In this document: piece after piece, positions 41,278-50,812 of the stretch
How the letters are laid out: each line of letters opens with the position of its first letter
How positions within the stretch are numbered: the first letter of the stretch is position 1
Assembly (NCBI RefSeq): GCF_023516455.1
Contig: NZ_JAMGBA010000001.1
Span: 1,116,001-1,180,000 of the forward strand
Direction: 5' to 3'
From: Sphingomonas caseinilytica
GTDB lineage: Bacteria; Pseudomonadota; Alphaproteobacteria; Sphingomonadales; Sphingomonadaceae
Length of the DNA stretch: 64,000 nt
The notes under the pieces: generated by a model
The model's database searches: none
Told to the model about the DNA's origin: nothing
What the model saw: only the letters and a program-made list of their open reading frames with translations
Made by a program: the position numbers and the translations under genes

Positions 41278-41823
41278 TCAACTTAAATGCTTTAGGATTC
41301 GCTCAACGCGCTGCAGTGCGATGTCGACCAGTTGGATTTCCGGGTGCGTGGCCACGAGAATGACATCCGCCGCGAGTGTATTCCCAAGCTGGACCAGGTC
41401 GGAGCGGAGCAGTTGAAGCAGCTCCCTGGACCCCGCGGTTGAAGCTTCGATCGCGTCGTTCTGCACCACGTCCTGGCTCTTGAGCTGGGTCACGATCTCG
41501 TCGATCCGGTCTTGCTGCGCGTTTGCGCGTTTGCTCATCCAGTCGGATACGTCGACCAGGGTCCCGAACGCCAAGCCCGCCTGCCGCGCCGAAACCCAGG
41601 CGACCCGGCCGCTAACTTCCAGGCTTCCGCGCTTCAATACGATCAGGCTTCCGGGCTGGGGCAGGACCGCGGCCTCGATGAGCGCGCCCTTGGCGGACAT
41701 GTTGCGGATGTGGGCGGGCGTGGATCCTTCATTCCAGCACAGCGTCGCGATCACGAACAAATGGGTTCGCGAGCTATGCCGGTGTTCGGCCGGTTCACAA
41801 GCTACGGTAGTTGCGCTGTCCAT
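41278..41823 (-). CDS. PilZ-domain protein
   Basis: 181 aa. The first ~100 residues fit PilZ: an Arg-containing R-H-S-S-R-T-H start, then I-R-N-M-S-A-K-G-A-L-I-E (the [D/N]xSxxG element) and G-R-V-A-W-V-S-A-R-Q-A-G-L-A-F-G. The classical c-di-GMP signature RxxxR and [D/N]xSxxG are both present, so c-di-GMP binding is plausible. The C-terminal ~80 residues are helical with no known motif. Target process is unknown. Confidence 0.82.
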   Translation of the reverse strand: MDSATTVACEPAEHRHSSRTHLFVIATLCWNEGSTPAHIRNMSAKGALIEAAVLPQPGSLIVLKRGSLEVSGRVAWVSARQAGLAFGTLVDVSDWMSKRANAQQDRIDEIVTQLKSQDVVQNDAIEASTAGSRELLQLLRSDLVQLGNTLAADVILVATHPEIQLVDIALQRVERILKHLS

Positions 41824-41899
41824 CGCCGGCCCCTTGTCCGGCCAACCATGAAGATTTGCCAGATCAAGCCTCCGAAACGGATGCGATCGGTGTCAGACG

Positions 41900-43285
41900 T
41901 CAGGCGCCCCAGCCGCCGCCGAGCGCGCGGAACAGGTCGATCTGAGCAGTCGATAAGCGTCCGTTCATGTCGGCGAGGTCTGCTTCGGCCTCCGCGAAGG
42001 TGCGTTCGGCGTCGAGCAGGGCAAGCGAATCCACTTCGCCCTCGCGTTGCTGGGCGCGGACGATGTTCGCTGCCACTGCGGCCTGGTCACGGGCGGCCTT
42101 GAGTGCTTCGAGGCGCCGCAGCGAGTTGGCGTAGACCGACAAGGCGGTCTCGGTTTCCTGGAGCGAGCGGAGTATCGCGCCGTCGAACTCGGCCAGTGCC
42201 TCGTCCGCGCCTGCTTCCGCCCCTTTGACTCGGGCGCGGGCGCGCTCATGATCGGTGAAGGACCAGCTGATCAACGGGCCAAGGAGGAAGCCGATCGGGT
42301 TGCTGAACAGGTTTCCGATATTACCAGCCGCGGACCCGACCGACGCGCCGAGGCTGATCGTCGGGTAGAGTTCTGCTGTCGCAACGCCGATGCGCGCGGT
42401 GGCGGCGGCAAGGCGGCGCTCGGCGGCGCGGATGTCCGGTCGGCGGGACAATAGCTGCGCACCGTCGCCGACCGGGATCGGCTGATTGATGCGCAGGGAA
42501 AGGTCGCGCGCGCCCGCGGTTTGGGGCAGCTCTGCGGGCGCGCGCCCGGTCAGCATCGCCAGACGGAACAACGCGCTGTCGCGCTCCGCGGCAATGGCCG
42601 GAATTTCTGCTTGTCGCTGGTTCTTGAGCGCGGCGATCCGTGCCGTATCGAGCCGCGTGGTCTCGCCGATCTCGACACGGCGCTTGGTGATCTGCTCCGA
42701 TTGTCCGAGCAGTTCGACGATGCGCGTCGCGACCGCCAGCCGCTCGGCGGCGCTGGCTGCGTCGGCATAGGCGCGAGCGGTTTCGGCGACGATCGCCACG
42801 CGGACCGCGTCGGCGTCGCCTTCAGCCGCGCCGACATCGCCGCGTGCGGCCTCGACATTGCGGCTGACGCGACCGAACAGGTCAAGTTCATAGGCGACGT
42901 CGAGCCGGCCGTCGAAGCTGGTCATGGCGTCTGTCGAACCGGTTTCGCGGCCGCGAGTGACGGAAGCGTTGGCGCCGACCTGTGGCAGTCGGTCGACCTT
43001 GACCTCGCTGAGCGCGGCCCGCGCCCTCGCCAGCCGGGCAACGGACGCGCGAACGTCGGTATTGGCCTTGAGCGCGTCGGCGATCAGGCCGTTGAGGACC
43101 GGATCGTTATAGAGCCGCCACCAGTCCGCCGGGACCGGCGCCAGCGGCTGCACCGCATCCGAATTGGCGGCGACGAATTTCCCTGCCGCCGCGGAAGGCG
43201 TGGCGGGCGCCGCATAGTCCGGGCCGGCCGCGCAGGCCGCGAGGGCGAGCGCCGAGGCCATGATCGCAAATTGCTTCAAACGCAT
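41900..43285 (-). CDS. RND efflux outer membrane lipoprotein (NodT/OprM family)
   Basis: 461 aa. Lipoprotein signal M-R-L-K-Q-F-A-I-M-A-S-A-L-A-L-A-A-C with the lipid-acceptor Cys near residue 18, followed by the typical G-P-D-Y. The duplicated coiled-coil and barrel repeats of OMF proteins are present (W-W-R-L-Y-N-D-P-V-L-N-G-L-I, R-R-P-D-I-R-A-A-E-R-R-L). It forms the TolC-like exit duct. It is third in the efflux operon, 12 bases after the permease. Confidence 0.92.
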   Translation of the reverse strand: MRLKQFAIMASALALAACAAGPDYAAPATPSAAAGKFVAANSDAVQPLAPVPADWWRLYNDPVLNGLIADALKANTDVRASVARLARARAALSEVKVDRLPQVGANASVTRGRETGSTDAMTSFDGRLDVAYELDLFGRVSRNVEAARGDVGAAEGDADAVRVAIVAETARAYADAASAAERLAVATRIVELLGQSEQITKRRVEIGETTRLDTARIAALKNQRQAEIPAIAAERDSALFRLAMLTGRAPAELPQTAGARDLSLRINQPIPVGDGAQLLSRRPDIRAAERRLAAATARIGVATAELYPTISLGASVGSAAGNIGNLFSNPIGFLLGPLISWSFTDHERARARVKGAEAGADEALAEFDGAILRSLQETETALSVYANSLRRLEALKAARDQAAVAANIVRAQQREGEVDSLALLDAERTFAEAEADLADMNGRLSTAQIDLFRALGGGWGA

Positions 43286-43297
43286 GGAAAAGATTCC

Positions 43298-46200
43298 TTA
43301 TTCGGCCGGGATCAGCAGCGGCTGATCTTCGGCCGGCTTGTCGCGGCCACGCTTCAGCCAGTCGCCCAGCGAGCGGGTCGCGACGTAGAACATCGGCGTA
43401 AAGATGAGGCCGAAGGCGGTGACCCCGATCATTCCAAAGAAGACCGCGGTGCCGAGTGCCTGGCGAAGCTCGAAGCCGGGACCCGACGCAACCACCAGCG
43501 GCAGCACGCCGAGGATGAAGGCGAAGCTGGTCATCAGGATCGGGCGAAGCCGCGTCCGGGCTGCCTCGACCGCCGCCTGGATCGCGGTCGAACCGCGCTC
43601 TTCGGCCTGCTTGGCGAACTCGACGATCAGGATCGCGTTCTTGGCCGCCAGGGCGATGAGGACGATAAGGCCGACCTGGGTCAGGATATTATTGTCCATG
43701 CCCCGAAGGTTCACGCCGGCCATCGCCGCCAGCAAGGTCATCGGCACGATCAGAATGATCGACAGAGGAAGCAGCAGGCTTTCGAACTGCGCCGCCAGCA
43801 CCAGGAAGACGAACACCACCGACAGTCCGAAGATCAGGATGGCGATATTGCCCGCCGCCTTCTGCTGAAAGGCGATGTCGGTCCATTCGGTCGCGAAACC
43901 CTGCGGCAGCGCCGAGGCGAGTTTCTCCATCGTCTTGATCGACTGGCCGGTCGAGAAACCGGGCGCCGTGTCACCATCCAATTCAACCGCCGGATAGAGG
44001 TTGTAGCGGGTGACGCGATACGGACCGGTCTTGTCCTGGAAGGTCGCGACTGCGCCGATCGGCACCATCTGGCCGCTGTTCGAGCGGGTCTTCAGCTGGG
44101 CGATGTCGGCGGGATCGTCGCGCGCCGTGGCTTCGGCCTGAGCGGTTACGCGGAAGGTGCGGCCGAGCAGGTTGAAGTCGTTGACGTAGGCCGATCCCAG
44201 ATAGACCTGCAGCGCCTCGAACACGCGTTCCGGCGGGACGCCGAGCATGTCGGACTTGGCCCGGTCGATGTCGGCGTAAATGCGCGGAGTCGCGGTGTTG
44301 TAGAGGGTGAAGACGTTGGCCAGCCCCTTCTCCTGCTGCGCGCCGCCCATCATCTGGTAAGCGGCCTGCTCCAGGGCCTGGAAGCCGTTGTCGGCGCGAT
44401 CCTGGATGATCATGCGATAGCCGCCGCCATTGCCGATGCCCTGCACGACGGGCGGCGGGATGACGAACACCATCGCTTCGTCGACGTCGGCGAGCGCGGC
44501 GCGCATTTCATTTTCGATGTTGAGCTCGGTCCGGTCGGTCCCGGCCCGCTCCTCGAACGGCTTGAAGGTGACATAGGCCGCGCCGGCGTTGGACGCCTGC
44601 GTGCCCGAAGCACCGTCAAAGCCCGCGAACATCACCGCCGCCTCGGTGCCAGGCACCTTGAGCAGACGGTCGACGACCTTCTTCAGAACCGCGTCGGTGC
44701 GTTCGATCGAACTTCCGGGAGGAAGCTGTACGGCGGCCAAGGCATAGCCCTGGTCCTGCGCGGGAATGAAGCCCGCGGGCGTGGCCCAGAAGAGGGAAAC
44801 CGTCAGGACGACGAGGCCGGCATAGGCGGTAAATGCCTTCTTCGGGGCACCGGCGACGCGTGCGGTGAAGCGGCCGTACCATTCGCTGAGCGCGGCGAAG
44901 CGCTCGTTGAATTTGTCGCCGGCGCGATGAAGGAAACCCATCACGCCGGTCTCGGCACGGTGGTCGCTCTTCGGCTTCAGCAGCATCGCCGCAACCGCCG
45001 GCGACAGGGTCAGCGACAGGATCAGCGAAATGATCGTCGCGGCCGAGATCGTCACGGCGAACTGGCGATAGAATTCGCCGGTGATGCCGGTGAGGAAAGT
45101 GACGGGCACGAACACGGCGCAGAGCACGAGGACGATCGCGACCAGCGCGGTCGACACTTCGTCCATCGACTTGTGCGCGGCTTCGCGCGGGGTCAGGCCA
45201 TGTTCGAGATTGCGCTCGACATTTTCGACCACGACGATTGCGTCGTCGACGACGATGCCGATCGCCAGCACAAGGCCGAACATCGAGAGCGTGTTCAAGG
45301 AATAGCCGAGACCCGCCAGCACCGCGAAGGTGCCGATCAAGGAAACCGGGATGGCGATGATCGGAACGACCGCCGCGCGCCAGCTCTGCAGGAAGACGAT
45401 GATGACCAGCACGACCAAAAGGACGGCTTCGGCCAGGGTCTTCTGAACCTCGCTCATCGATTCGCTGATGAACTCGGTCGGGTTCCAGATGATCTTATAT
45501 TCGAGCCCCTTGGGGAAGCTCTTGGCGGCATCGGCGAGCTGCGCCTTGATGCCTTCAGCCGCGGCAAGCGCGTTGGTGCCCGGCCGCTGGGTGATACCGA
45601 GAATGACGGAGTCCGTGCCCGAGAGATAGGCATTCACGCCATAATCCTCGGCGCCGAGCTCGACGCGAGCGACGTCGCGTAGGCGAGTGATCGCGCCGGA
45701 CGCGGGGTCCGAGCGGATGACGATGTTGGCGAATTCGTCGGCGGTCTTGAAGCGGCCCTGCGTTTCGACGTTGAGCTGCTGAGCGGCGCCGGTGTCGAAC
45801 GGCGGCTGGCCGACGGTTCCGGCGGCGACCTGCACATTCTGAGAGCGAAGTGCCCGGACGACTTCCCCGGCGGTAAGGCCGAGAGTCGAAGCGCGGCCCG
45901 GGTCGATCCATACGCGCATCGCATAGTCGCGGGCGCCGAAGATCGAGACGTCGCCGATGCCGTCGACGCGCGACAGCCGGTCCTTCAATTGGGTCAGCGC
46001 ATAGTTGGAGACATAGCCCCGATCCAATGACCCGTCGGGCGACAGCACGTTGACCGCCATAAGCCAGGACGGCGACGTCTTGCGCACGACGACGCCCTGC
46101 CTGCGTACGTCTTCGGGCAAGCTGGGCGTGGCCAGCGCCACGCGATTCTGGACCAGCACCTGCGCCGTATCGAGGTCGGTTCCGAGCTTGAAGGTGACGG

Positions 46201-46477
46201 TGATCGTCACCCGCCCGTCGCCGGTCGATTGCGACGACTGGTAAAGCATATTGTCGACGCCGTTGATCTGCTGCTCGATCGGAGCGGCGACCGTATCCGC
46301 GACGGTTTCCGCCGAGGCACCGGGGTAATAGGTGCTGACGGTCACCGTCGGCGGGACGATGTCCGGGAACTGCGAGACCGGAAGGCCGAAGTAGGAGAAG
46401 GCACCGACAATCGTGATGATGATCGCGATGACCCCGGCAAAGATCGGCCGCCGGATAAAGAAGTGGCTAAAGCGCAT
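43298..46477 (-). CDS. RND multidrug efflux permease (HAE1, AcrB/MexB-like)
   Basis: 1059 aa, the family's usual length. Begins M-R-F-S-H-F-F-I-R-R-P-I-F-A. The proton-relay aspartates are present in TM4 (G-I-V-V-D-D-A-I-V-V-V-E-N-V-E-R, near 407-408), and the conserved I-A-L-A-A-K-N-A-I-L-I-V-E-F-A (TM10, relay Lys) is intact. Twelve transmembrane helices and two large periplasmic loops are expected. It exports hydrophobic compounds by proton antiport together with the adaptor and OMF encoded on either side. It starts 25 bases after the adaptor. Confidence 0.95.
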   Translation of the reverse strand: MRFSHFFIRRPIFAGVIAIIITIVGAFSYFGLPVSQFPDIVPPTVTVSTYYPGASAETVADTVAAPIEQQINGVDNMLYQSSQSTGDGRVTITVTFKLGTDLDTAQVLVQNRVALATPSLPEDVRRQGVVVRKTSPSWLMAVNVLSPDGSLDRGYVSNYALTQLKDRLSRVDGIGDVSIFGARDYAMRVWIDPGRASTLGLTAGEVVRALRSQNVQVAAGTVGQPPFDTGAAQQLNVETQGRFKTADEFANIVIRSDPASGAITRLRDVARVELGAEDYGVNAYLSGTDSVILGITQRPGTNALAAAEGIKAQLADAAKSFPKGLEYKIIWNPTEFISESMSEVQKTLAEAVLLVVLVIIVFLQSWRAAVVPIIAIPVSLIGTFAVLAGLGYSLNTLSMFGLVLAIGIVVDDAIVVVENVERNLEHGLTPREAAHKSMDEVSTALVAIVLVLCAVFVPVTFLTGITGEFYRQFAVTISAATIISLILSLTLSPAVAAMLLKPKSDHRAETGVMGFLHRAGDKFNERFAALSEWYGRFTARVAGAPKKAFTAYAGLVVLTVSLFWATPAGFIPAQDQGYALAAVQLPPGSSIERTDAVLKKVVDRLLKVPGTEAAVMFAGFDGASGTQASNAGAAYVTFKPFEERAGTDRTELNIENEMRAALADVDEAMVFVIPPPVVQGIGNGGGYRMIIQDRADNGFQALEQAAYQMMGGAQQEKGLANVFTLYNTATPRIYADIDRAKSDMLGVPPERVFEALQVYLGSAYVNDFNLLGRTFRVTAQAEATARDDPADIAQLKTRSNSGQMVPIGAVATFQDKTGPYRVTRYNLYPAVELDGDTAPGFSTGQSIKTMEKLASALPQGFATEWTDIAFQQKAAGNIAILIFGLSVVFVFLVLAAQFESLLLPLSIILIVPMTLLAAMAGVNLRGMDNNILTQVGLIVLIALAAKNAILIVEFAKQAEERGSTAIQAAVEAARTRLRPILMTSFAFILGVLPLVVASGPGFELRQALGTAVFFGMIGVTAFGLIFTPMFYVATRSLGDWLKRGRDKPAEDQPLLIPAE

Positions 46478-46502
46478 GGGAGTGCCCCGCTTTTAAGATT
46501 TT

Positions 46503-47777
46503 TTAGTTGGCGGCCAGCGTTGCCTGGGAAGCGCTTGGCGACGTCTGCGTGGGCGCCTTGGCCGCGGCCATTTCGGTCGGCCGGATCTGCGTCACGCGGG
46601 TGTTCACCTTGCTTCCCGGCATTGCGAACTGGACGCCCTGCACGACGATGCGGTCGGTCTTGGCGATTCCAGAACGGACGACGCGAAGGCCAGCGACTAG
46701 CGGACCGGTTTCGACCGGCTTGGCCGCGACCGTTCCGTCCTTGCCGACGGTAAGCACGATCTTGCGCGCCTGGTCGGTGCGGATCGCCGCGTCGGGAACC
46801 AGCAGCGCGGCAGTGGTTCCGCCGTCGGCCAAACGCATGTTGCCGAACATTCCCGGCGCCAGGAAATAGTTGGGGTTGGGAACGATCGCCCTCGCCCGGA
46901 CGGTGCCCGAGTTCTGGTTGATGCCATTGTCGGTGAAATCGAGCCGGCCGCGCCAATTATAATCGGCTTCGTCCTGCAGTCGAATTTCGGTCACGTCGCC
47001 TGCTTCGCCGCCCTGCCGCTGACGGTTGGACTTGAGGTAGAGCGATTCCGGAACGTCGAAGGTAAAGTAGATCGGGTCGAGCGCGTTGATCGTGGTCAGC
47101 AAGGTGCCGCCGGCGTCACCCGAGCTTACCAGGTTGCCGGCATCGATACGGCGGTCGGAAATGCGGCCGCTGATCGGTGCGCGAACCTTGGTGAATTCGA
47201 CATCGAGCGCGCGGGCCTGAACCCGTGCCTGGGCGGCGGCGAGCGCCGCGCGTGCCGAACGCTCCTTGGCGATCAACTGGTCGACGCTGGCCTGTGAGAC
47301 CGATCCTGATTCCACGAGCCGACGACCGCGGCCCAGATTGGTTTCGGCTAGAGCCAATTCGCTCTGCGCCGTCGCGACGCCGGCGCGGGCCTCGGCCAGC
47401 GCTGCCGTGAACGGGCGAGGATCGATCGTGAAGAGCAGCTGTCCCTGACGGACGATCGCGCCGTCGGTGAAGTGGACGGCGACGATCGCGCCGGAAACGC
47501 GAGGACGCACCTCGACGCTTCGGCTCGCTTCGAAGCGGCCGACATAGTCGTCCCACTGATTGACGTTCCGCTCGATGGGTGCCGCGACCGTCACCGTAGG
47601 GGCAGTTGGAGCAGCAGCTGGGGAAGGGTCGCTGGTCCAGAAGGTGGCGGCCGCGGCAAGCAGGATGAGCGGCGAGCCGACAAGCGCGGCTCGCTGCCAA
47701 AGCGGACGGGTCGAGAATTTCGCGCCCAGCGAGGTCAATTCACCGGCATCGGGCGTGACTTTGGTCAGCATATTCAT
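46503..47777 (-). CDS. RND efflux periplasmic adaptor (AcrA/MexE-like)
   Basis: 424 aa. N-terminal anchor: one hydrophobic segment around residues 33-50 after a cytoplasmic stretch. Membrane-fusion features follow: lipoyl-like half motifs V-S-G-A-I-V-A-V-H-F-T-D-G-A-I-V-R-Q-G-Q, a helical hairpin rich in Ala/Glu/Arg, then beta-barrel I-S-D-R-R-I-D-A-G-N-L-V. The tail is Pro/Ala/Thr-rich. Its start overlaps the stop of the preceding 130-aa gene (ATGA), so it is translated from the same mRNA. Confidence 0.92.
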   Translation of the reverse strand: MNMLTKVTPDAGELTSLGAKFSTRPLWQRAALVGSPLILLAAAATFWTSDPSPAAAPTAPTVTVAAPIERNVNQWDDYVGRFEASRSVEVRPRVSGAIVAVHFTDGAIVRQGQLLFTIDPRPFTAALAEARAGVATAQSELALAETNLGRGRRLVESGSVSQASVDQLIAKERSARAALAAAQARVQARALDVEFTKVRAPISGRISDRRIDAGNLVSSGDAGGTLLTTINALDPIYFTFDVPESLYLKSNRQRQGGEAGDVTEIRLQDEADYNWRGRLDFTDNGINQNSGTVRARAIVPNPNYFLAPGMFGNMRLADGGTTAALLVPDAAIRTDQARKIVLTVGKDGTVAAKPVETGPLVAGLRVVRSGIAKTDRIVVQGVQFAMPGSKVNTRVTQIRPTEMAAAKAPTQTSPSASQATLAAN

Positions 47778-48166
47778 GCGGCAATCCTTTTCGGAGCGCC
47801 GACGGCCGCGCGAATGCTGCGCACCATCAGCTCATACTGGTCCGGGCTGAACCCGGAGGAAATGAAGGAGGCGACATCGTCACCGGGGACGGTGAAGCCA
47901 TAGTGCCAGCTCAACACAGCCATACGACGGAGCGCCTCGAGCTTTTCATTGGCGAGCTCAGGCCCGCCGCTGCGGCCCATCAGCCAGCTGAAGAAGCGGC
48001 TGATGCGGCCGGCCGGGCGAAGCGTCGAAACGCTATCGCTCCGCGCGTCCCGAATGACGGACCATTCGAGCGGGTTGAAGAAGGGCGTTTCGGTGTCATT
48101 GGCCGGAACAGCCGTGCGGGTGATCAGCTCGGCGTTTTGCGTTTCAATTCGTGCTGCATAAGCCAT
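47774..48166 (-). CDS. Hypothetical first gene of the RND efflux operon
   Basis: 130 aa from the ATG at 48166 with AAGGGAG upstream; the longer frame to 48247 is not supported. It has no signal peptide; the sequence is mixed with a likely amphipathic middle (S-R-F-F-S-W-L-M-G-R) and a conserved-looking R-M-A-V-L-S-W-H-Y-G-F block. Translational overlap with the adaptor gene ties it to the pump, but I know no function for it. Confidence 0.65.
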   Translation of the reverse strand: MAYAARIETQNAELITRTAVPANDTETPFFNPLEWSVIRDARSDSVSTLRPAGRISRFFSWLMGRSGGPELANEKLEALRRMAVLSWHYGFTVPGDDVASFISSGFSPDQYELMVRSIRAAVGAPKRIAA

Positions 48167-48415
48167 GCTCAATCTCCCTTTTTTGGGCCAAGCTTCTCCG
48201 TTCGCAGGAGGAGACCTCGCTGCGGTTGCGGTTCGCCAGGCTCGCAAAGACCCTTTCGGCGAAGCACGGCTTCGACGCGATCAAGTCAGCTAAATCTGGT
48301 TCTTACGGACTACTGGCGGGGAAGAGGTCCCGCGGAGGTTTGAATGTTCAGACCATCGGCCCCTTTTCTTGTCGACGGTTCAGAAAGCGAAGCTGAAACC
48401 TTGCTCCAACCTTTC

Positions 48416-48431
48416 TGTACCGGTCAGTACA
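48416..48431. promoter_or_regulatory. Candidate TetR-type operator 1
   Basis: TGTACCGGTCAGTACA is an imperfect palindrome (TAC-CGG / TCA-GTA halves) of the kind bound by AcrR-like TetR regulators. A second similar site lies 46 bases away. Confidence 0.55.
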
Positions 48432-48461
48432 AAGTCAGATAGGCGACGTCAAGAAAATTTC

Positions 48462-48475
48462 TATACCGACCGATA
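48462..48475. promoter_or_regulatory. Candidate TetR-type operator 2
   Basis: TATACCGACCGATA shares the pattern TA-y-CGr-yCr-gTA with operator 1 when both strands are compared. It sits 25 bases beyond the stop of the TetR gene, upstream of the efflux operon. Confidence 0.5.
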
Positions 48476-48500
48476 AAAAAATTCGATCAGCCTATAAAAT

Positions 48501-49112
48501 TTACTCGCTTGGCCAGAGCAGCATCGCTGCGTCGACGAGCTTTTCGAGCTCTTCGCGGCTGGCGCCCTGGTTGGCCTGGACGGAGATTCCCTGAAGGATG
48601 GCGATCAATACGCGGGTCAGGCCTTCGGTATCGACATGGGCGGGAAGATCGCCTTCGGCCTTGGCCCGATCGAAACGTTCGACCAGCGCCTGCTTGCCCT
48701 TGTTGCTGCGCGCGACGACTTCGTCGTGGATCGATTGGGCGGCGGGACCGCAGGCGACGGAACTGATAACCCGGAGGCAGCCATGCGGCTCGTCAGTTCC
48801 GGCCACATTCTCCATGGCGCCATGGGCCATATGTTCCGCGACCTTGCGGGCTGTCGGCTGGGCGAGGGCCTTGCCGATGTAGGCCATCTTTTCGTGCTCG
48901 TAGAGATCGAGCGCCTTGCGAAAGAGCGCTTCCTTATTGCCGAAGGCGGCGTAAAGACTCGGCCGGGTGATCCCCATCGCCTCGGTCAGGTCCGTAAGCG
49001 ACGCGCCTTCATAGCCCTTGCTCCAGAAGACGTGCAGCGCCTGCGAAAGCGCATAATCGACGCAAAATTCGCGAGGTCTGCCGCGGGCGGGAATGGATTC
49101 GGGCTTATTCAT
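48501..49112 (-). CDS. TetR/AcrR-family transcriptional regulator
   Basis: 203 aa from the ATG at 49112 (a GTG at 49133 would add seven residues). N-terminal HTH: G-R-P-R-E-F, then A-L-H-V-F-W-S-K-G-Y-E-G-A-S-L-T-D-L and M-G-I-T-R-P-S-L-Y-A-A-F-G-N-K-E. The ligand-binding C-terminal domain keeps a single-helix pattern including C-L-R-V-I-S-S and Q-G-I-S-V-Q-A. It lies immediately upstream of the RND operon in the same direction, with two candidate operators in between, so it is the likely local repressor. Confidence 0.9.
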   Translation of the reverse strand: MNKPESIPARGRPREFCVDYALSQALHVFWSKGYEGASLTDLTEAMGITRPSLYAAFGNKEALFRKALDLYEHEKMAYIGKALAQPTARKVAEHMAHGAMENVAGTDEPHGCLRVISSVACGPAAQSIHDEVVARSNKGKQALVERFDRAKAEGDLPAHVDTEGLTRVLIAILQGISVQANQGASREELEKLVDAAMLLWPSE

Positions 49113-49196
49113 ATCGTTCGGTACATAATGCACCGTCCGGAAAAATCCAGAAGTTTCGTAAACTAAGCGACAATCGGGCGGTTGGCCGGCACCCGG

Positions 49197-50651
49197 CTAG
49201 TCCCAGATATCCTTGCTGGAGAAGTTGAACTTGAAGGTTGTCTGCAGCCTCAAGTCCGTACCATCGTCGCCGTCATTATCCTCGCGCTTGCCCCACATAA
49301 GCTCGACGCCGGCAAGGATCCGATCGGCCGGCATCCACAGGAGGTTGCCCGATGCGTAGGAACCCTTGTGGAAAGCGCTGCCTTCCTGGAAATTGGTGTT
49401 GTCGACCTTGGTGAAGCTGTAGCCGAGCGCGGAACTGAGCTGCTTCGTCCACTGCAGGTCGACATAGGCGCTGATGCCGGTCAGCTTGACCGCTGTGGCA
49501 CTTAGCAGCGTTGCGAGGAAGTCAGGATCCGGCGGCTCGATCGGCGGGACTACACCCAGCGCTGCGGAAGGCGCCAGGTCCATGCCGCCGTCATTCATAT
49601 AAGTGGCGATGCCGCGACCATGAACGATTCCGAGCCGGAATGTGGCCAGCGAGAGCTTTGCCGACCCGCTGAGGCTGACGCCCCATCCGGTCTCGCTGCC
49701 CTCCGGCTCATTGTCTTCCGTTCCGACGGTGTCGAAACCGACTTTCCGAAGGATCCCGCCAAGCTGGACGTGACCCCAATCGCCGCCATAGCGGACCATG
49801 GCCGTCAGGTCGGGCAATTCTTCGTCGTTCCGGATATTGCTTCCCAATTCCGGATCGATCAGGCGGATTGCGCCGGGGTCGATATCGTCGCTCGGATTCT
49901 CAAGTGCGACCGCGGCCTTCCATCCGTTGCTATTGAGGAAGGTGAACCGGATCTGGGGATTGCGGACGAACACCATGCCCGGCGGACCCCAATAGTCGAC
50001 GACGTTGGGGAAGAGATCGGCGTCCATCCATGTCGTGTTGGTCTGGCCGACGAGGATCGGGCCCCAACTGCCGTACATGTGGCGGACGCGGAAGGTCGTC
50101 TGCCCCGCATCGACGCCGGTACCGAACAGGTCAAACTCGAATTTCGCCTCATAGGGCTTTCCGGCAAGCATGCCGTTGGCCTTGGCGCCAAGCCGCGACT
50201 GGCGGACACTGAACAAGGTTTGCCCGTCGCTTCCGAATTCGCCTTCGGTCGTTGGAATGCGCGACGGCCTTAAGGTGGCATCCCAGTCCGGGTTGACGCG
50301 CTTGAAGTCCTGGATCGCGTCGAGTTGGAGAAAGCCGTACAGCTCGAAATTATGTTCGCCGGCCAGCTTGTGGCGCTGCGGCATTTCCGGACTGTACTGG
50401 ACTTGCGACGCCCGGTTTTCGAGAGCACCGACGCGGTCTCTCAGGCTGCGGATCTCTTGCAGCAGCATATCGCGTTCTTCAGCAGAGCCGGGTGCCGGGT
50501 TTGCCTGGGCAGCGGTAGCGGCCGACGCCGCGCCGGTCGCCAATTCCGGGCCGGATTGACTGGATTCCGGCTTCTGAGCTGTCGCTTCATCGGCCGCCCA
50601 GGCGGGAGTTGCAACGAGGATCGCCGTGCAGGCGAGCAGGGCCTTGCGCAT
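49197..50651 (-). CDS. DcaP-like trimeric outer membrane channel
   Basis: 484 aa. Signal peptide M-R-K-A-L-L-A-C-T-A-I-L-V-A-T-P-A-W-A. A Pro/Ala linker and a short coiled coil (M-L-L-Q-E-I-R-S-L-R-D-R-V) precede the barrel, whose first strand is F-E-L-Y-G-F-L-Q-L-D. The motif W-G-P-I-L-V-G-Q-T-N-T-T-W-M-D and a C-terminal F-K-F-N-F end match DcaP-family porins, which in Acinetobacter take up negatively charged compounds. Substrate here is unknown. It stops 84 bases before the TetR gene. Confidence 0.82.
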   Translation of the reverse strand: MRKALLACTAILVATPAWAADEATAQKPESSQSGPELATGAASAATAAQANPAPGSAEERDMLLQEIRSLRDRVGALENRASQVQYSPEMPQRHKLAGEHNFELYGFLQLDAIQDFKRVNPDWDATLRPSRIPTTEGEFGSDGQTLFSVRQSRLGAKANGMLAGKPYEAKFEFDLFGTGVDAGQTTFRVRHMYGSWGPILVGQTNTTWMDADLFPNVVDYWGPPGMVFVRNPQIRFTFLNSNGWKAAVALENPSDDIDPGAIRLIDPELGSNIRNDEELPDLTAMVRYGGDWGHVQLGGILRKVGFDTVGTEDNEPEGSETGWGVSLSGSAKLSLATFRLGIVHGRGIATYMNDGGMDLAPSAALGVVPPIEPPDPDFLATLLSATAVKLTGISAYVDLQWTKQLSSALGYSFTKVDNTNFQEGSAFHKGSYASGNLLWMPADRILAGVELMWGKREDNDGDDGTDLRLQTTFKFNFSSKDIWD

Positions 50652-50712
50652 CTTAGTCCCCCAGCCGCTGTTTCTAACCTAGATTACGGCCCGCCGACGA
50701 TCCCGGTAACTC

Positions 50713-50729
50713 GGGGGAATTCCCTATCC
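50713..50729. promoter_or_regulatory. GGGG-type palindromic motif upstream of the DcaP-like gene
   Basis: GGGGGAATTCCCTATCC lies about 62 bases ahead of the DcaP-like start. Similar GGGG...CCC + TATCC arrangements occur at 57194, 58235 and 60011 ahead of other genes of this region, which suggests a shared regulator; this is a by-eye similarity. Confidence 0.3.
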
Positions 50730-50812
50730 TTCCTGAGGAAACCCCCAATTCTCGATCCGGCGTTTCTCCGCTTAGCTCGGGCAAGTAGCTGAAGGAGGGG
50801 AATGGGCAGCTC

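Larger units (their letters stand above)
48167..48500. other. Control region between the TetR gene and the efflux operon
   Basis: 334 bases without a gene. It holds the efflux-operon leader and, in its distal part, two similar TetR-type palindromic sites. An A+T-rich stretch (48450-48490) lies next to the second site and may include promoter boxes. Nothing coding is apparent. Confidence 0.6.

Noticed and set aside
42521-45682. Very long rightward open frame across the efflux permease and the OMF gene (1053 codons)
   Set aside because: It is antisense to two clear RND efflux genes and rich in Arg/His/Asp/Gly, typical of a GC-rich shadow frame; it has no domain pattern.
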